Positions 34,849 to 42,705 of a stretch of 64,000 nt of DNA are shown here, in pieces. The stretch comes from Thermus neutrinimicus (GTDB lineage: Bacteria > Deinococcota > Deinococci > Deinococcales > Thermaceae), in the NCBI RefSeq assembly GCF_022760955.1, contig NZ_JAKTNU010000002.1, positions 175,789-239,788 of the forward strand, given 5' to 3'. The position numbers and the translations under genes are program-made. Within the stretch, counting starts at the first letter, position 1; each line of letters starts with the position of its first letter. Under the pieces are notes generated by a model, which saw only the letters and a program-made list of their open reading frames with translations, was not told the origin of the DNA and made no database searches.

Positions 34849-35814
34849 GTGGACTGCGCACGCTTGGCCGAGGCCTTGGTGGGAGCCCGGGGAAGGCAGG
34901 AAATCTTCCGCCGGGCCCTGGCTGCCCTGGAGGAGGCCGGGGTGATCCGATGTGGGGAAGCCTACTGGGTGGGCGAGGGCCTCTCCCTTTTTCAAATGCA
35001 GGCCTGCCGGACCACCTGTCCCCTGGTGGCCCGCTCCCGCCTCCTGGCCGAGGAGGCCCTGAGGCGGAAAGAGGCGGTGCAGGAGGGATCCTTCGTGGCC
35101 CTCCCGGTGACGCAGGGGGGGAAGACCCTGGCGGTGATGGTGTTGAGCCTTCAGGAAGGCCGAGAAATACCCGAGGCCCTCCCTTCCCTCCTCCTTCTGG
35201 CCCTTAGGCGCCCAGGGCTGGAGCTTGCGGGGAAGCTATTGGTTGCCCAGGAAGAGGAAAGGCGCCGGGTGGGCCGGGAGCTTCACGATGGGGTGGGAAG
35301 CCTTCTCACCGCCGCCCTCCTCACCCTGAAGGTGGCGGAAAAGCGCCCCGAGGAGCTCCCCGAGGCCCGCAAACGGGTGGCGGAGGCCCTCGAGGAGGTG
35401 CGGAGGCTTTCCCGGGAACTCCGCATGCCGCTTTTGGACGACCTGGGACTTAAGGAAGCCCTTTTGCGTTACCTGGAGGAATACAGCAAGCACGGCCTTC
35501 AGGTGGAGGCCCAGCTGAACCTGCTCCACCTCCCCAAGGAGAAGGAGGTGGCCCTCTTCCGCGTGGTGCAGGAGGCCCTGACCAATGTCCTGCGCCACGC
35601 CCAAGCCCAGCGGGTATCCGTGCGCCTTTGGCAAGAGGGAGACCGCCTCTTCGGCTTGGTGAAGGACGACGGCCGGGGCTTCGATCCCGAAATAACCCCT
35701 CCATCCGTGGGGCTTTTGGGCATGCAGGAACGCATCCAAAGCCTGGGGGGAAGCTTTGCCCTGCGCAGCAAGCCTGGTCAGGGCACAGAGGTGGAGTTCG
35801 GGGTACCCCTATGA
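34849..35814 (+). CDS. Cytosolic NarX/NreB-type sensor histidine kinase with four N-terminal cysteines
   Basis: The C-terminal two-thirds are a HisKA_3 kinase: RELHDGVG with phospho-accepting His146, N box VVQEALTNVLRHA, and G boxes KDDGRGFDPE and VGLLGMQERIQSLGG. The N-terminal ~125 residues are GAF-like, have no membrane span and contain Cys3, Cys35, Cys53 and Cys57. Four cysteines in a soluble kinase sensor recall the iron-sulfur sensor NreB, though the spacing differs; zinc binding or direct reaction with polysulfide are alternatives. The GTG start fits the leaderless pattern. The stop overlaps the regulator start (ATGA). It lies between the pentaheme cytochrome and psr genes. Confidence 0.88.
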   Translation: MDCARLAEALVGARGRQEIFRRALAALEEAGVIRCGEAYWVGEGLSLFQMQACRTTCPLVARSRLLAEEALRRKEAVQEGSFVALPVTQGGKTLAVMVLSLQEGREIPEALPSLLLLALRRPGLELAGKLLVAQEEERRRVGRELHDGVGSLLTAALLTLKVAEKRPEELPEARKRVAEALEEVRRLSRELRMPLLDDLGLKEALLRYLEEYSKHGLQVEAQLNLLHLPKEKEVALFRVVQEALTNVLRHAQAQRVSVRLWQEGDRLFGLVKDDGRGFDPEITPPSVGLLGMQERIQSLGGSFALRSKPGQGTEVEFGVPL

Positions 35815-36407
35815 GGGTGGTGCTGGTGGAGGACCACCACCTGGTGCGCAAAGGGTTACGCCTTCTTTTGGAAGAAGGTGGCCACCAGGTGGCGGCGGAG
35901 TTCGCCCGGGCGGAGGAGGCCCTGGCCACCCCTTGGGAAGCCGAGGTGGTCCTTTTGGATCTAAACCTGCCGGGCATGGGGGGCCTCGAGGCCCTCCCCC
36001 ACCTGGCCCAAAGGGCCAAGGTCCTGGTGGTTTCCATGCACGACGAACCTGCCTACGTGGCCCGGGCCTTCGCCCTGGGAGCCAAGGGGTACCTGCCCAA
36101 ACACGCCTTAGACCAAGACCTTCTAGAGGCCCTGGAGCGTCTGGGAAAGGGCCTCCGCTACCTCCACCCCAGCCTGACCGAGGCTCTTTTGCAGGGGCAG
36201 GCGGAGCCAGGTCCCGAGGCCCTCTCCGAAAGGGAGCGGGCGGTGGTAGTCCTTTTGGCCCAGGGGTACACCCTCTCCCAGGTAGCCAAGCACCTGGGGA
36301 TTTCCGTAAAGACCGCCTCCACCTACAAGGGGCGGGCCCTGAACAAGCTAGGCCTCCTGGATACTCCCGACCTGGTGCGCTGGGCCCGGGAACAGGGCCT
36401 GGCCTAA
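35811..36407 (+). CDS. NarL/FixJ-family response regulator
   Basis: This 198-residue protein has a receiver domain (phospho-acceptor Asp50 in VVLLDLNLPGMGG, acidic pair in VEDHH, Lys in GYLPKHALD) and a C-terminal LuxR-type helix-turn-helix (LSERERAVVVLLAQGYTLSQ, then VAKHLGISVKTASTYKGRAL). It is the evident partner of the overlapping kinase. NarL-type regulators bind inverted repeats as dimers; the repeated palindrome upstream of the cytochrome, kinase and psr genes is the likely target. An imperfect CCCC-GGAA-GGGG stem follows the stop at about 36436. Confidence 0.92.
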   Translation: MRVVLVEDHHLVRKGLRLLLEEGGHQVAAEFARAEEALATPWEAEVVLLDLNLPGMGGLEALPHLAQRAKVLVVSMHDEPAYVARAFALGAKGYLPKHALDQDLLEALERLGKGLRYLHPSLTEALLQGQAEPGPEALSERERAVVVLLAQGYTLSQVAKHLGISVKTASTYKGRALNKLGLLDTPDLVRWAREQGLA

Positions 36408-36505
36408 GGCCACCCAGCCCTGGCATTCCCCAAAATCCTCCCCGGAAGGGGCCCAAAGAAAAACTGCCCCGGAAAACAGGGGGAAGCCTCTGCCCAAAAC
36501 CCTTC

Positions 36506-36540
36506 TTGGGACATTCTTCCCAAGGACATTTGCCTTAGGA
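36506..36540 (+). promoter_or_regulatory. Palindromic activator site and possible -10 of the torD-psrABC operon
   Basis: TTGGGA (36506-36511) and TCCCAA (36518-36523) are perfect arms around CATTCT. A second GGACAT follows at 36524-36529, a direct repeat 15 bases on. TTAGGA (36535-36540) starts 13 bases after the core and could be a weak -10, with transcription near 36547 and a 74-base leader. That leader can form a stem (CCCTCT at 36566-36571 with AGAGGG at 36582-36587). The ribosome site AGGAGGT lies just before the ATG at 36621. Confidence 0.55.
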
Positions 36541-36620
36541 AATCCTCCGACAGGAACGGGTAAAACCCTCTGTCTCGTGAAAGAGGGAGCAAGCTCTACC
36601 CTAAGCCCAGGAGGTAAGGC

Positions 36621-37148
36621 ATGGAACTCCTGGGCTGGGTCACGGCAAGCTTCTTCTCCCCGCCGGGGGAAGCCCTTTTCCGGGAGCTTTACGCGGGCAC
36701 CCTGGAGGAAGCCCTGGAGGAACTTACCGGCCACCCCGTGACCCTGCCCAAGGTGGCCCCCAGGGAACTCCAGGCCGCCTACACCGCCCTCTTCGTCACC
36801 CACCCCGAGGGGCTTCCCGCCCCCCCCTACGCGGGCTATGCCCTGGACGGGGAACTCTTCGGCCCCTCCTTCCACCGCCTCCAGGAGCTTTATTTGGAAG
36901 GGGGCCTCGAGGTGCAGGCCACCTGGCGGGACCTGCCCGACCACATCGCCGCCATCGGGGAGGCCATCGCCCTCTTGGCGGATAAAAAGCCCCATCTGGC
37001 AAAAAGGCTCGCCCGGGAGTTCCTAAAGCCCTGGCTGGACCGCTTCGCCCCCCAGGTGAAAACCCACGACCCCACGGGGTTTTACGCCACCTTGGTGGAG
37101 CTTTTACAGGAGGCCATCCATGCAAAGACGGGAGTTTCTCAAGCTTAG
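36621..37148 (+). CDS. TorD/DmsD-family chaperone for the molybdoenzyme
   Basis: This 175-residue, mainly helical cytosolic protein is of the TorD type. Such chaperones bind the twin-arginine signal of a molybdopterin enzyme and hold it until the cofactor is in place. Family features include AYTALFVTHPEGLPAPPYAG near residue 54 and DLPDHIAAIGEAIALLA near 114, corresponding to the conserved E/DPxDH region. It is followed at once by psrA, whose start codon lies 28 bases inside this gene, so psrA is its likely client. Confidence 0.85.
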   Translation: MELLGWVTASFFSPPGEALFRELYAGTLEEALEELTGHPVTLPKVAPRELQAAYTALFVTHPEGLPAPPYAGYALDGELFGPSFHRLQELYLEGGLEVQATWRDLPDHIAAIGEAIALLADKKPHLAKRLAREFLKPWLDRFAPQVKTHDPTGFYATLVELLQEAIHAKTGVSQA

Positions 37149-39417
37149 CACCCTGGCCGCAGGTGCCCTGGCCCTAAGGGGCAGTGGCCCCGCCAAGGCC
37201 CTTAAGACCCCTTGGTACCGGGGAGAGGTACGAAGCGTTTACCAGATCTGCGAAGGGTGCTTCTGGCGGTGCGGGATCGTGGCCCACGCGGTGGGCAACC
37301 GGGTCTACAAGGTGGAAGGCTACGAGGCCAATCCCAAAAGCCGGGGCCGGCTTTGTCCTCGAGGGCAAGGCATGCCCCAGACCACCTACGACCCCGACCG
37401 GCTCAAGCGCCCCCTGATCCGGGTGGAGGGAAGCCGGCGGGGAGAGGGCAAGTACCGGGTAGCCACCTGGGAGGAAGCCCTGGACCACGTGGCAGAAAGG
37501 ATGCTAAAGATCAAAGAGGAATACGGCCCCGAGGCCATCGCCTTCTTTGGCCACGGCACCGGGGATTCTTGGTTCGTGGACTTCCTTCCCGCCGCCTGGG
37601 GCAGCCCCAACGCCGCCAAGCCCTCAGTGGCCATCTGCACCGCCCCCCGGGAGGTGGCCTCCCAGTGGATCTTTGGCCGGCCCATCGGCGGGCATGAACC
37701 CATCGACTGGGAAAACGCCCGCTACATCGTCCTCATCGGCCACCATATAGGGGAGGATACCCACAACACCCAGCTCCAGGACTTCGCCTTAGCCCTGAAA
37801 CGGGGAGCCAAGGTGGTGGTGGTGGACCCCCGCTTCTCCACCGCTGCCGCCAAGGCCCATCTCTGGCTTCCCATCAAGCCGGGCACCGACACCGCCTTGC
37901 TCCTGGCCTGGATCCACGTCCTCATCTACGAGGATCTCTACGACAAGGAGTACGTGGCCAAGTACACCACGGGCTTCGAGGAACTCCAGGCCCACGTGAG
38001 GGACTTTACCCCCGAGTGGGCGGAAAAGCACACGGAGATCCCCGCCGAAACCATCCGCCAGGTGGCCCGGGAGATGGCGGCCCACAAGCCCCAGGCAGTC
38101 CTGCCCCCCACCCGGCACACCGTCTGGTACGGGGACGACACCTACCGGATGATGGCCCTCTACTACGTGAACGTCCTCCTGGGCAACTACGGGCGCAAAG
38201 GAGGGTTTTACATCGCCCAAAACCCCTACCTGGAGAAGTACCCCACCCCACCCCTTCCCCTGGAGCCCGCAGCGGGAGGCTGCTCCGGTCCCGCCGGCGG
38301 GGACCACGAGCCAGAGGGGTTCCGGCCCCGAGCCGACAAGGGCAAGTTCTTCGCCCGCACCACCGCCATCCAGGAGCTCATCGAGCCCATGATCACCGGC
38401 GAGCCCTACCCCATCAAGGGGCTCATCGCCTACGGCATCAATCTCTTCCACTCCATCCCCAACGTGCCCAGGACCAAGGAGGCCCTGAGAAACCTGGACC
38501 TCTACGTGGCCATCGACGTGCTACCCCAGGAGCACGTGATGTGGGCCGACGTGATCCTGCCCGAGGCCACTTATCTGGAGCGCTACGACGACCTGGTGGC
38601 CGTAGCCCACAAGACCCCCTTCATCCAGCTCAGGGTTCCCGCCCACGAACCCCTCTTCGACACCAAGCCCGGTTGGTGGATCGCCAGGGAGCTGGGGATC
38701 CGCCTGGGCCTGGGCGAGTTCTTCCCCTGGCAGACCATAGAGGAGTACCTGGACACCCGCCTCCAAAGCATCGGCCTTGACCTGGAAACCCTAAAGGGCA
38801 TGGGCACCCTGGTGCAAAAGGGCAAGCCCTGGCTGGAGGATTGGGAAAAGGAAGGCCGGCTTCCCTTCGGCACCGCCTCGGGGAAGATCGAACTCTACTG
38901 CCAGGCCTTCAAGGCGGCGGGCCACCCCCCCTTGCCCGTCTTCACCCCCCCCGAAGAGCCGCCCCCTGGCTTCTACCGCCTCCTTTACGGCCGAAGCCCG
39001 GTGCACACCTTTGCCCGGACCCAAAACAACTGGGTCCTCATGGAGATGGACCCGGAAAACGAGGTCTGGATCCATCGGGAGGAAGCCCAAAAGCTTGGTC
39101 TGAAGGACGGGGACTACGTGGTCCTGGAAAACCAGGACGGGGTAAGGGAAGGCCCGGTACGGCTCAAAGCCACGGAGAGGATCCGGAAGGATTGCGTATA
39201 TCTGGTCCACGGCTTTGGCCACAAGGCCCCCCTCATGCGGGTAGCCCACGGCCGCGGAGCCTCCGACAACTACCTGCAAACCCGGTACAAGCTGGACCCC
39301 ATCTCCGGAGGGGCAGGCCTCAGGATCAACTTCGTCAGGCTAGAGAAGGCGGAAAAGCCCCGGTTGCCTAGCCTGAGCTCCCTGGCCAAGCGCCCCTTTG
39401 ACGAAAGGAGGATGTGA
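37120..39417 (+). CDS. psrA: Polysulfide/thiosulfate reductase molybdopterin subunit
   Basis: PsrA is the catalytic periplasmic subunit that reduces polysulfide (or thiosulfate) with electrons from quinol. The 765-residue protein has a twin-arginine signal (RREFLKLSTLAAGALAL), the [4Fe-4S] cysteines Cys44, Cys47, Cys51 and Cys79, and the molybdenum ligand Cys173 in AICTAPREV. The C-terminal dinucleotide-binding domain contains RSPVHTFARTQNN. Both its length and Cys173 agree with the T. thermophilus PsrA crystal structure. AGGAGG precedes the ATG. Thiosulfate or another sulfur or arsenic compound cannot be excluded as substrate. Confidence 0.92.
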   Translation: MQRREFLKLSTLAAGALALRGSGPAKALKTPWYRGEVRSVYQICEGCFWRCGIVAHAVGNRVYKVEGYEANPKSRGRLCPRGQGMPQTTYDPDRLKRPLIRVEGSRRGEGKYRVATWEEALDHVAERMLKIKEEYGPEAIAFFGHGTGDSWFVDFLPAAWGSPNAAKPSVAICTAPREVASQWIFGRPIGGHEPIDWENARYIVLIGHHIGEDTHNTQLQDFALALKRGAKVVVVDPRFSTAAAKAHLWLPIKPGTDTALLLAWIHVLIYEDLYDKEYVAKYTTGFEELQAHVRDFTPEWAEKHTEIPAETIRQVAREMAAHKPQAVLPPTRHTVWYGDDTYRMMALYYVNVLLGNYGRKGGFYIAQNPYLEKYPTPPLPLEPAAGGCSGPAGGDHEPEGFRPRADKGKFFARTTAIQELIEPMITGEPYPIKGLIAYGINLFHSIPNVPRTKEALRNLDLYVAIDVLPQEHVMWADVILPEATYLERYDDLVAVAHKTPFIQLRVPAHEPLFDTKPGWWIARELGIRLGLGEFFPWQTIEEYLDTRLQSIGLDLETLKGMGTLVQKGKPWLEDWEKEGRLPFGTASGKIELYCQAFKAAGHPPLPVFTPPEEPPPGFYRLLYGRSPVHTFARTQNNWVLMEMDPENEVWIHREEAQKLGLKDGDYVVLENQDGVREGPVRLKATERIRKDCVYLVHGFGHKAPLMRVAHGRGASDNYLQTRYKLDPISGGAGLRINFVRLEKAEKPRLPSLSSLAKRPFDERRM

Positions 39418-40004
39418 TGCCCCGGTACGCCATGGCCATCGACCTTAGCCTCTGCGTGGGCTGTGCCGCCTGCGCCGTGGCCTGCAAGATGGAAAACGAG
39501 GTCCCCCCAGGGGTCTTTAACCTCTGGATCCGGGAGCGGGAACTGGGTACCTACCCGGACCTAGTGGTGGAGTTCCGCCCCGAACAGTGCCTGCACTGCG
39601 AAAACCCCCCTTGCGTACCCGTTTGCCCCACGGGGGCCAGTTACCAAACCCCAGAGGGCCTGGTCCTGGTGGATCCGAGAAAGTGCATCGCCTGCGGGGC
39701 CTGCATCGCCGCCTGCCCCTACGATGCCCGTTACCTGCACCCCGGCGGCTACGTGAGCAAGTGCACCTTCTGCGCTCACCGCATCGAGCAAGGCCGGCTT
39801 CCCGCCTGCGTGGAAACCTGCCCCACCCTCTGCCGCACCTTCGGGGATCTGGAGGATCCGGAAAGCCCGGTGTCCAAGGCCCTAAGGGAGGCTGAGCGGG
39901 TGGACGTGCTGAGGCCCGAGCTCGGCACCAGGCCCAAGCTCTTTTACCTGAACGCCCCTTCCAAGAAGGGGCTCACCCGGGAACGGGAGGTGCACCATGA
40001 CTGA
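39417..40004 (+). CDS. psrB: Polysulfide reductase iron-sulfur subunit
   Basis: PsrB carries electrons from the membrane subunit to PsrA through four [4Fe-4S] clusters. From the ATG at 39417 it has 195 residues, the size known for T. thermophilus PsrB. Sixteen ligand cysteines can be grouped: CVGCAACAVAC, CLHCENPPCVPVC, CIACGACIAAC and CTFCAH...CVETC. It has no signal peptide and would be exported as a complex with PsrA. A GTG one codon upstream is also in frame; the ATG overlaps the psrA stop (TGATG). Confidence 0.93.
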   Translation: MPRYAMAIDLSLCVGCAACAVACKMENEVPPGVFNLWIRERELGTYPDLVVEFRPEQCLHCENPPCVPVCPTGASYQTPEGLVLVDPRKCIACGACIAACPYDARYLHPGGYVSKCTFCAHRIEQGRLPACVETCPTLCRTFGDLEDPESPVSKALREAERVDVLRPELGTRPKLFYLNAPSKKGLTREREVHHD

Positions 40005-40758
40005 GTTCTACGGCCTTCCCAATGCCGGCGAGTTCTGGCATGGAACCAACCTTCTCCACTTCATCCTGGTGGGGCTGGCGGGGGGCATGGCCTTTCTGGC
40101 AAGCCTCCTCCACCTAGGGGGCCACGGGGAGGCCCGCCGCTACACCCTGTGGGCCCTGGTCCTGATCGCCCTGGACCTGTTCGTGCTCTGGGCAGAATCC
40201 CCTGCCCGCTTCCGCTTCAGCCACGTGTGGCTTTTCCTCTCCTTCCACCCCGCAAGCCCCATCTGGTGGGGGTCCTGGGGCCTGGCCCTCTCCTTCCTCA
40301 CGGCCGGGCTCCTCTACTTGGGGAGAGGACCCCGCAAGCCCCTGGCCTGGGGTCTTTTGGCCTTTAGCCTGGTGGCCCTGGCCTACCCCGGCATGGCCTT
40401 GGCGGTAAACCTGAACCGGCCGCTTTGGAACGCCCTGTTGGCCGGCCTATTCCCCCTCACCGCCTTGGTCTTGGGGCTCGGGGTAGCGGTTCTCCTCAAA
40501 AGCCCTTGGGCCCTATACCCCTTGCGCATCCTCCTGGGGGCATCCTTGCTCCTGGCCTTCCTTTACCCCTTCACCCTGAGCCTCGAGGGCCGGGCGCACC
40601 TCCTGGAGGAAGGGGGGGTCATCTACGGCCTCCTCCTGGCCCTGGGGCTTGGGGCCTTTTGGAAGAAAAGCCTGGCCCCCTGGGCCGCCCTCTTGGCCGC
40701 CGCCGGGCTTAGAACCCTCCTGGTGGCCGTGGGCCAGTGGCAGGGACTCGGCCTTTAG
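39997..40758 (+). CDS. psrC: Polysulfide reductase membrane subunit, NrfD family
   Basis: PsrC is the integral membrane anchor that oxidises menaquinol near the periplasmic face. The 253-residue protein has about eight hydrophobic segments and the NrfD-like N terminus (HGTNLLHFILVGLAGGMAFL). The length equals T. thermophilus PsrC. Menaquinol for it would come from the futalosine pathway, of which mqnE and mqnA are at 7.5-9.5 kb. It overlaps psrB by eight bases. A short stem (AGGGGA, GGTAC, TCCCCT at 40757-40773) separates it from the rhodanese gene and may moderate read-through. Confidence 0.92.
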   Translation: MTEFYGLPNAGEFWHGTNLLHFILVGLAGGMAFLASLLHLGGHGEARRYTLWALVLIALDLFVLWAESPARFRFSHVWLFLSFHPASPIWWGSWGLALSFLTAGLLYLGRGPRKPLAWGLLAFSLVALAYPGMALAVNLNRPLWNALLAGLFPLTALVLGLGVAVLLKSPWALYPLRILLGASLLLAFLYPFTLSLEGRAHLLEEGGVIYGLLLALGLGAFWKKSLAPWAALLAAAGLRTLLVAVGQWQGLGL

Positions 40759-40794
40759 GGGAGGTACTCCCCTGAGGAATGAAGGAGGTGTGCG

Positions 40795-41232
40795 ATGAAA
40801 GGCATGAGGAAACTGGCTTGGTTTGGGCTTCTCCTGGTGCTTCCGGTCTTGGCGCAGGCCACCACCACCTTCTCCGCCCTCACGGTGCGGGAGGTGGGGA
40901 ACTTCCTGGCCACCTTGCCGGCGGACTTCTACGGCATCCAGCCCGCCGCCGCCAAGCAGATGATGGACACCCTGGACGTCTTCATCCTGGATGTGCGGGA
41001 GCCCGCGGAGTTCAAGGATGGCCGTATCCCCGGTGCGGTCAACATCCCCATTCGGGAGCTGCCCAAGCGCCTTGGTGAAATCCCCAAGGGCAAGCCCATC
41101 ATCATCTACTGCGGCATCGGCCACCGGGGTGCCATGGGGCTGGTCTACCTGCGGGGCCAGGGGTACAACGTGAAAAGCATCCTGGGAGGCTTCAAGGCCT
41201 GGACCGGTGCCAACCTGCCGGTGGAAAAGTAG
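40795..41232 (+). CDS. Exported single-domain rhodanese
   Basis: This 145-residue protein has a signal peptide (MKGMRKLAWFGLLLVLPVLAQ, cleaved near residue 22) and one rhodanese domain with DVREPAEFKDGRIPGAVNIP and the active-site loop YCGIGHRG, whose Cys carries sulfane sulfur. Periplasmic rhodanese-like proteins such as Sud of Wolinella bind polysulfide and deliver it to polysulfide reductase. Its position 36 bases after psrC suggests the same job here. A ribosome site GAAGGAGG lies eight bases before the ATG, and a strong terminator follows, so it closes the torD-psrABC operon. Confidence 0.88.
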   Translation: MKGMRKLAWFGLLLVLPVLAQATTTFSALTVREVGNFLATLPADFYGIQPAAAKQMMDTLDVFILDVREPAEFKDGRIPGAVNIPIRELPKRLGEIPKGKPIIIYCGIGHRGAMGLVYLRGQGYNVKSILGGFKAWTGANLPVEK

Positions 41233-41246
41233 AGAGAACCTGAGGA

Positions 41247-41277
41247 GGGGGAGGGACCTTGCCTCCCTCCCCCTTTT
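41247..41277 (+). terminator. Rho-independent terminator of the psr operon
   Basis: GGGGGAGGGA (41247-41256) pairs with TCCCTCCCCC (41264-41273) over ten bases, and TTTT follows. It lies 15 bases after the rhodanese stop and just before the convergent gcvPB stop. Confidence 0.8.
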
Positions 41278-41280
41278 CCC

Positions 41281-42705
41281 TTAATCCCCGTCAAAGTAGG
41301 TGAGCTTGGGGTGCTTGTTGGCCCGCACCTCGTCCAGCCTGCGCACAGGGGTGGTGTAGGGGGCCCCCTCCAGCCACTCCTTGGGCCGTTGCAACAGCTC
41401 CCCCATGGCCTCGGCGAAGGCCTCGAGGGTCTCCTTGGCCTCGGTCTCCGTGGGCTCGATCATCAGGGCCTCCTTAACGATGAGAGGGAAGTACACCGTG
41501 GGCGGGTGGAAGCCCAGCTCCAAAAGCCCCTTGGCCAGGTCCAGGGCCCGGAAACCCTGGGGGGGCTGGGCCACGAACTCGTGCATGCAGGGCCCGTCAT
41601 AGGGGACGCGGTAACCCTTTTCCTTTAGAAGCTCCTTCAGGTAACGGGCGTTGAGCACGGAAAGGGCCGCGGCCTTCTTCAGCCCCTCCAGGCCCAGGGT
41701 GCGGATGTATGCCCAGGCCCGCACCAAGGCCAGGAAGTTGCCGTGGAAGCTGCGCACCCGGCCGATGCTCTTGGGGAGGTCAAAGTTCAGGTAGAAGCCT
41801 TCCTCCCCCCTCTCCACCGTGGGTACGGGGAGATAGGGGGCCAGATGGGCCTTCACCCCCACGGGCCCCGAGCCCGGCCCGCCCCCCCCGTGGGGCACGG
41901 TGAAGGTCTTATGCAGGTTGAGGTGCACCACGTCAAAGCCCATGTCCCCCGGCCGGGCCCAGCCCATGATGGCGTTCAGGTTGGCCCCGTCGTAGTAAAG
42001 CTGCACCCCCGCCTCCTTGCTCAGGCGGGAGATCTCCAGGATCCGCCTTTCAAAGAGGCCTAGGGTGTTGGGGTTGGTGAGCATGATGGCGGCCACATGG
42101 GGGCCAAGCTCCCGCTTCAGGGCCTCGAGGTCCACCTCCCCATCCGTTCCCGAGGGCACCTCCCTCACCTGGTAGCCCGCCATGCTGGCGGTGGCGGGGT
42201 TGGAACCGTGGGCGGAATCCGGCACCAAAACCAGCCGCCTCTTCTTCCCCTCCCCCCGGTCCTCGTGGTAGGCGCGGATGATGAGGATCCCGGTGAGCTC
42301 CCCGTGGGCCCCGGCGGCGGGCTCCAGGGTGATGGCGTCCATGCCCGTGAGGGCCTTCAGGTACTCCCCCAGCTGCCACATGAGCTCCAGGGCCCCTTGC
42401 GCGGTCCTGGGGTCCTGGTAGGGGTGCAGATGGGCGAAAAGCCGCACCGCCTCCTCGTGGAGCTTGGGGTTGTACTTCATGGTGCAGCTGCCCAAGGGAT
42501 AGAAGGTGGTATCCACCCCCACCTGGCGGCGGGAAAGCCCCGTGTAATGGCGCACCAGGGTGAGCTCGTCCACCTCGGGAAGCCGGGGTGGGGCCTTGCG
42601 CAGGAACTCCTCCGGGATGTAGCGGGTGGCTTCCGGCGTCTCCCTTACCAGCCTGAGGCCCCGCCTTCCCCGGCGGCTTCGTTCGAAAATCAAGGGGTAG
42701 CTCAT
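41281..42705 (-). CDS. gcvPB: Glycine dehydrogenase (decarboxylating), beta subunit
   Basis: With GcvPA it forms the split P-protein, which decarboxylates glycine and passes the aminomethyl group to lipoyl-GcvH. The 474-residue subunit carries the pyridoxal phosphate lysine, Lys266 in HLNLHKTFTVPHGGGGPG, and the TMKYNPKLHEEAVRLF segment. The split form and length match the T. thermophilus enzyme. The ATG at 42705 overlaps the gcvPA stop by four bases; a longer open frame exists, but the coupling and family N terminus (MSYPLIFERS) support this start. Confidence 0.95.
   Translation of the reverse strand: MSYPLIFERSRRGRRGLRLVRETPEATRYIPEEFLRKAPPRLPEVDELTLVRHYTGLSRRQVGVDTTFYPLGSCTMKYNPKLHEEAVRLFAHLHPYQDPRTAQGALELMWQLGEYLKALTGMDAITLEPAAGAHGELTGILIIRAYHEDRGEGKKRRLVLVPDSAHGSNPATASMAGYQVREVPSGTDGEVDLEALKRELGPHVAAIMLTNPNTLGLFERRILEISRLSKEAGVQLYYDGANLNAIMGWARPGDMGFDVVHLNLHKTFTVPHGGGGPGSGPVGVKAHLAPYLPVPTVERGEEGFYLNFDLPKSIGRVRSFHGNFLALVRAWAYIRTLGLEGLKKAAALSVLNARYLKELLKEKGYRVPYDGPCMHEFVAQPPQGFRALDLAKGLLELGFHPPTVYFPLIVKEALMIEPTETEAKETLEAFAEAMGELLQRPKEWLEGAPYTTPVRRLDEVRANKHPKLTYFDGD

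Noticed and set aside
37722..38451. Possible genes on the strand opposite psrA
   Set aside because: All are shadows of psrA, which is full length with intact cofactor ligands.
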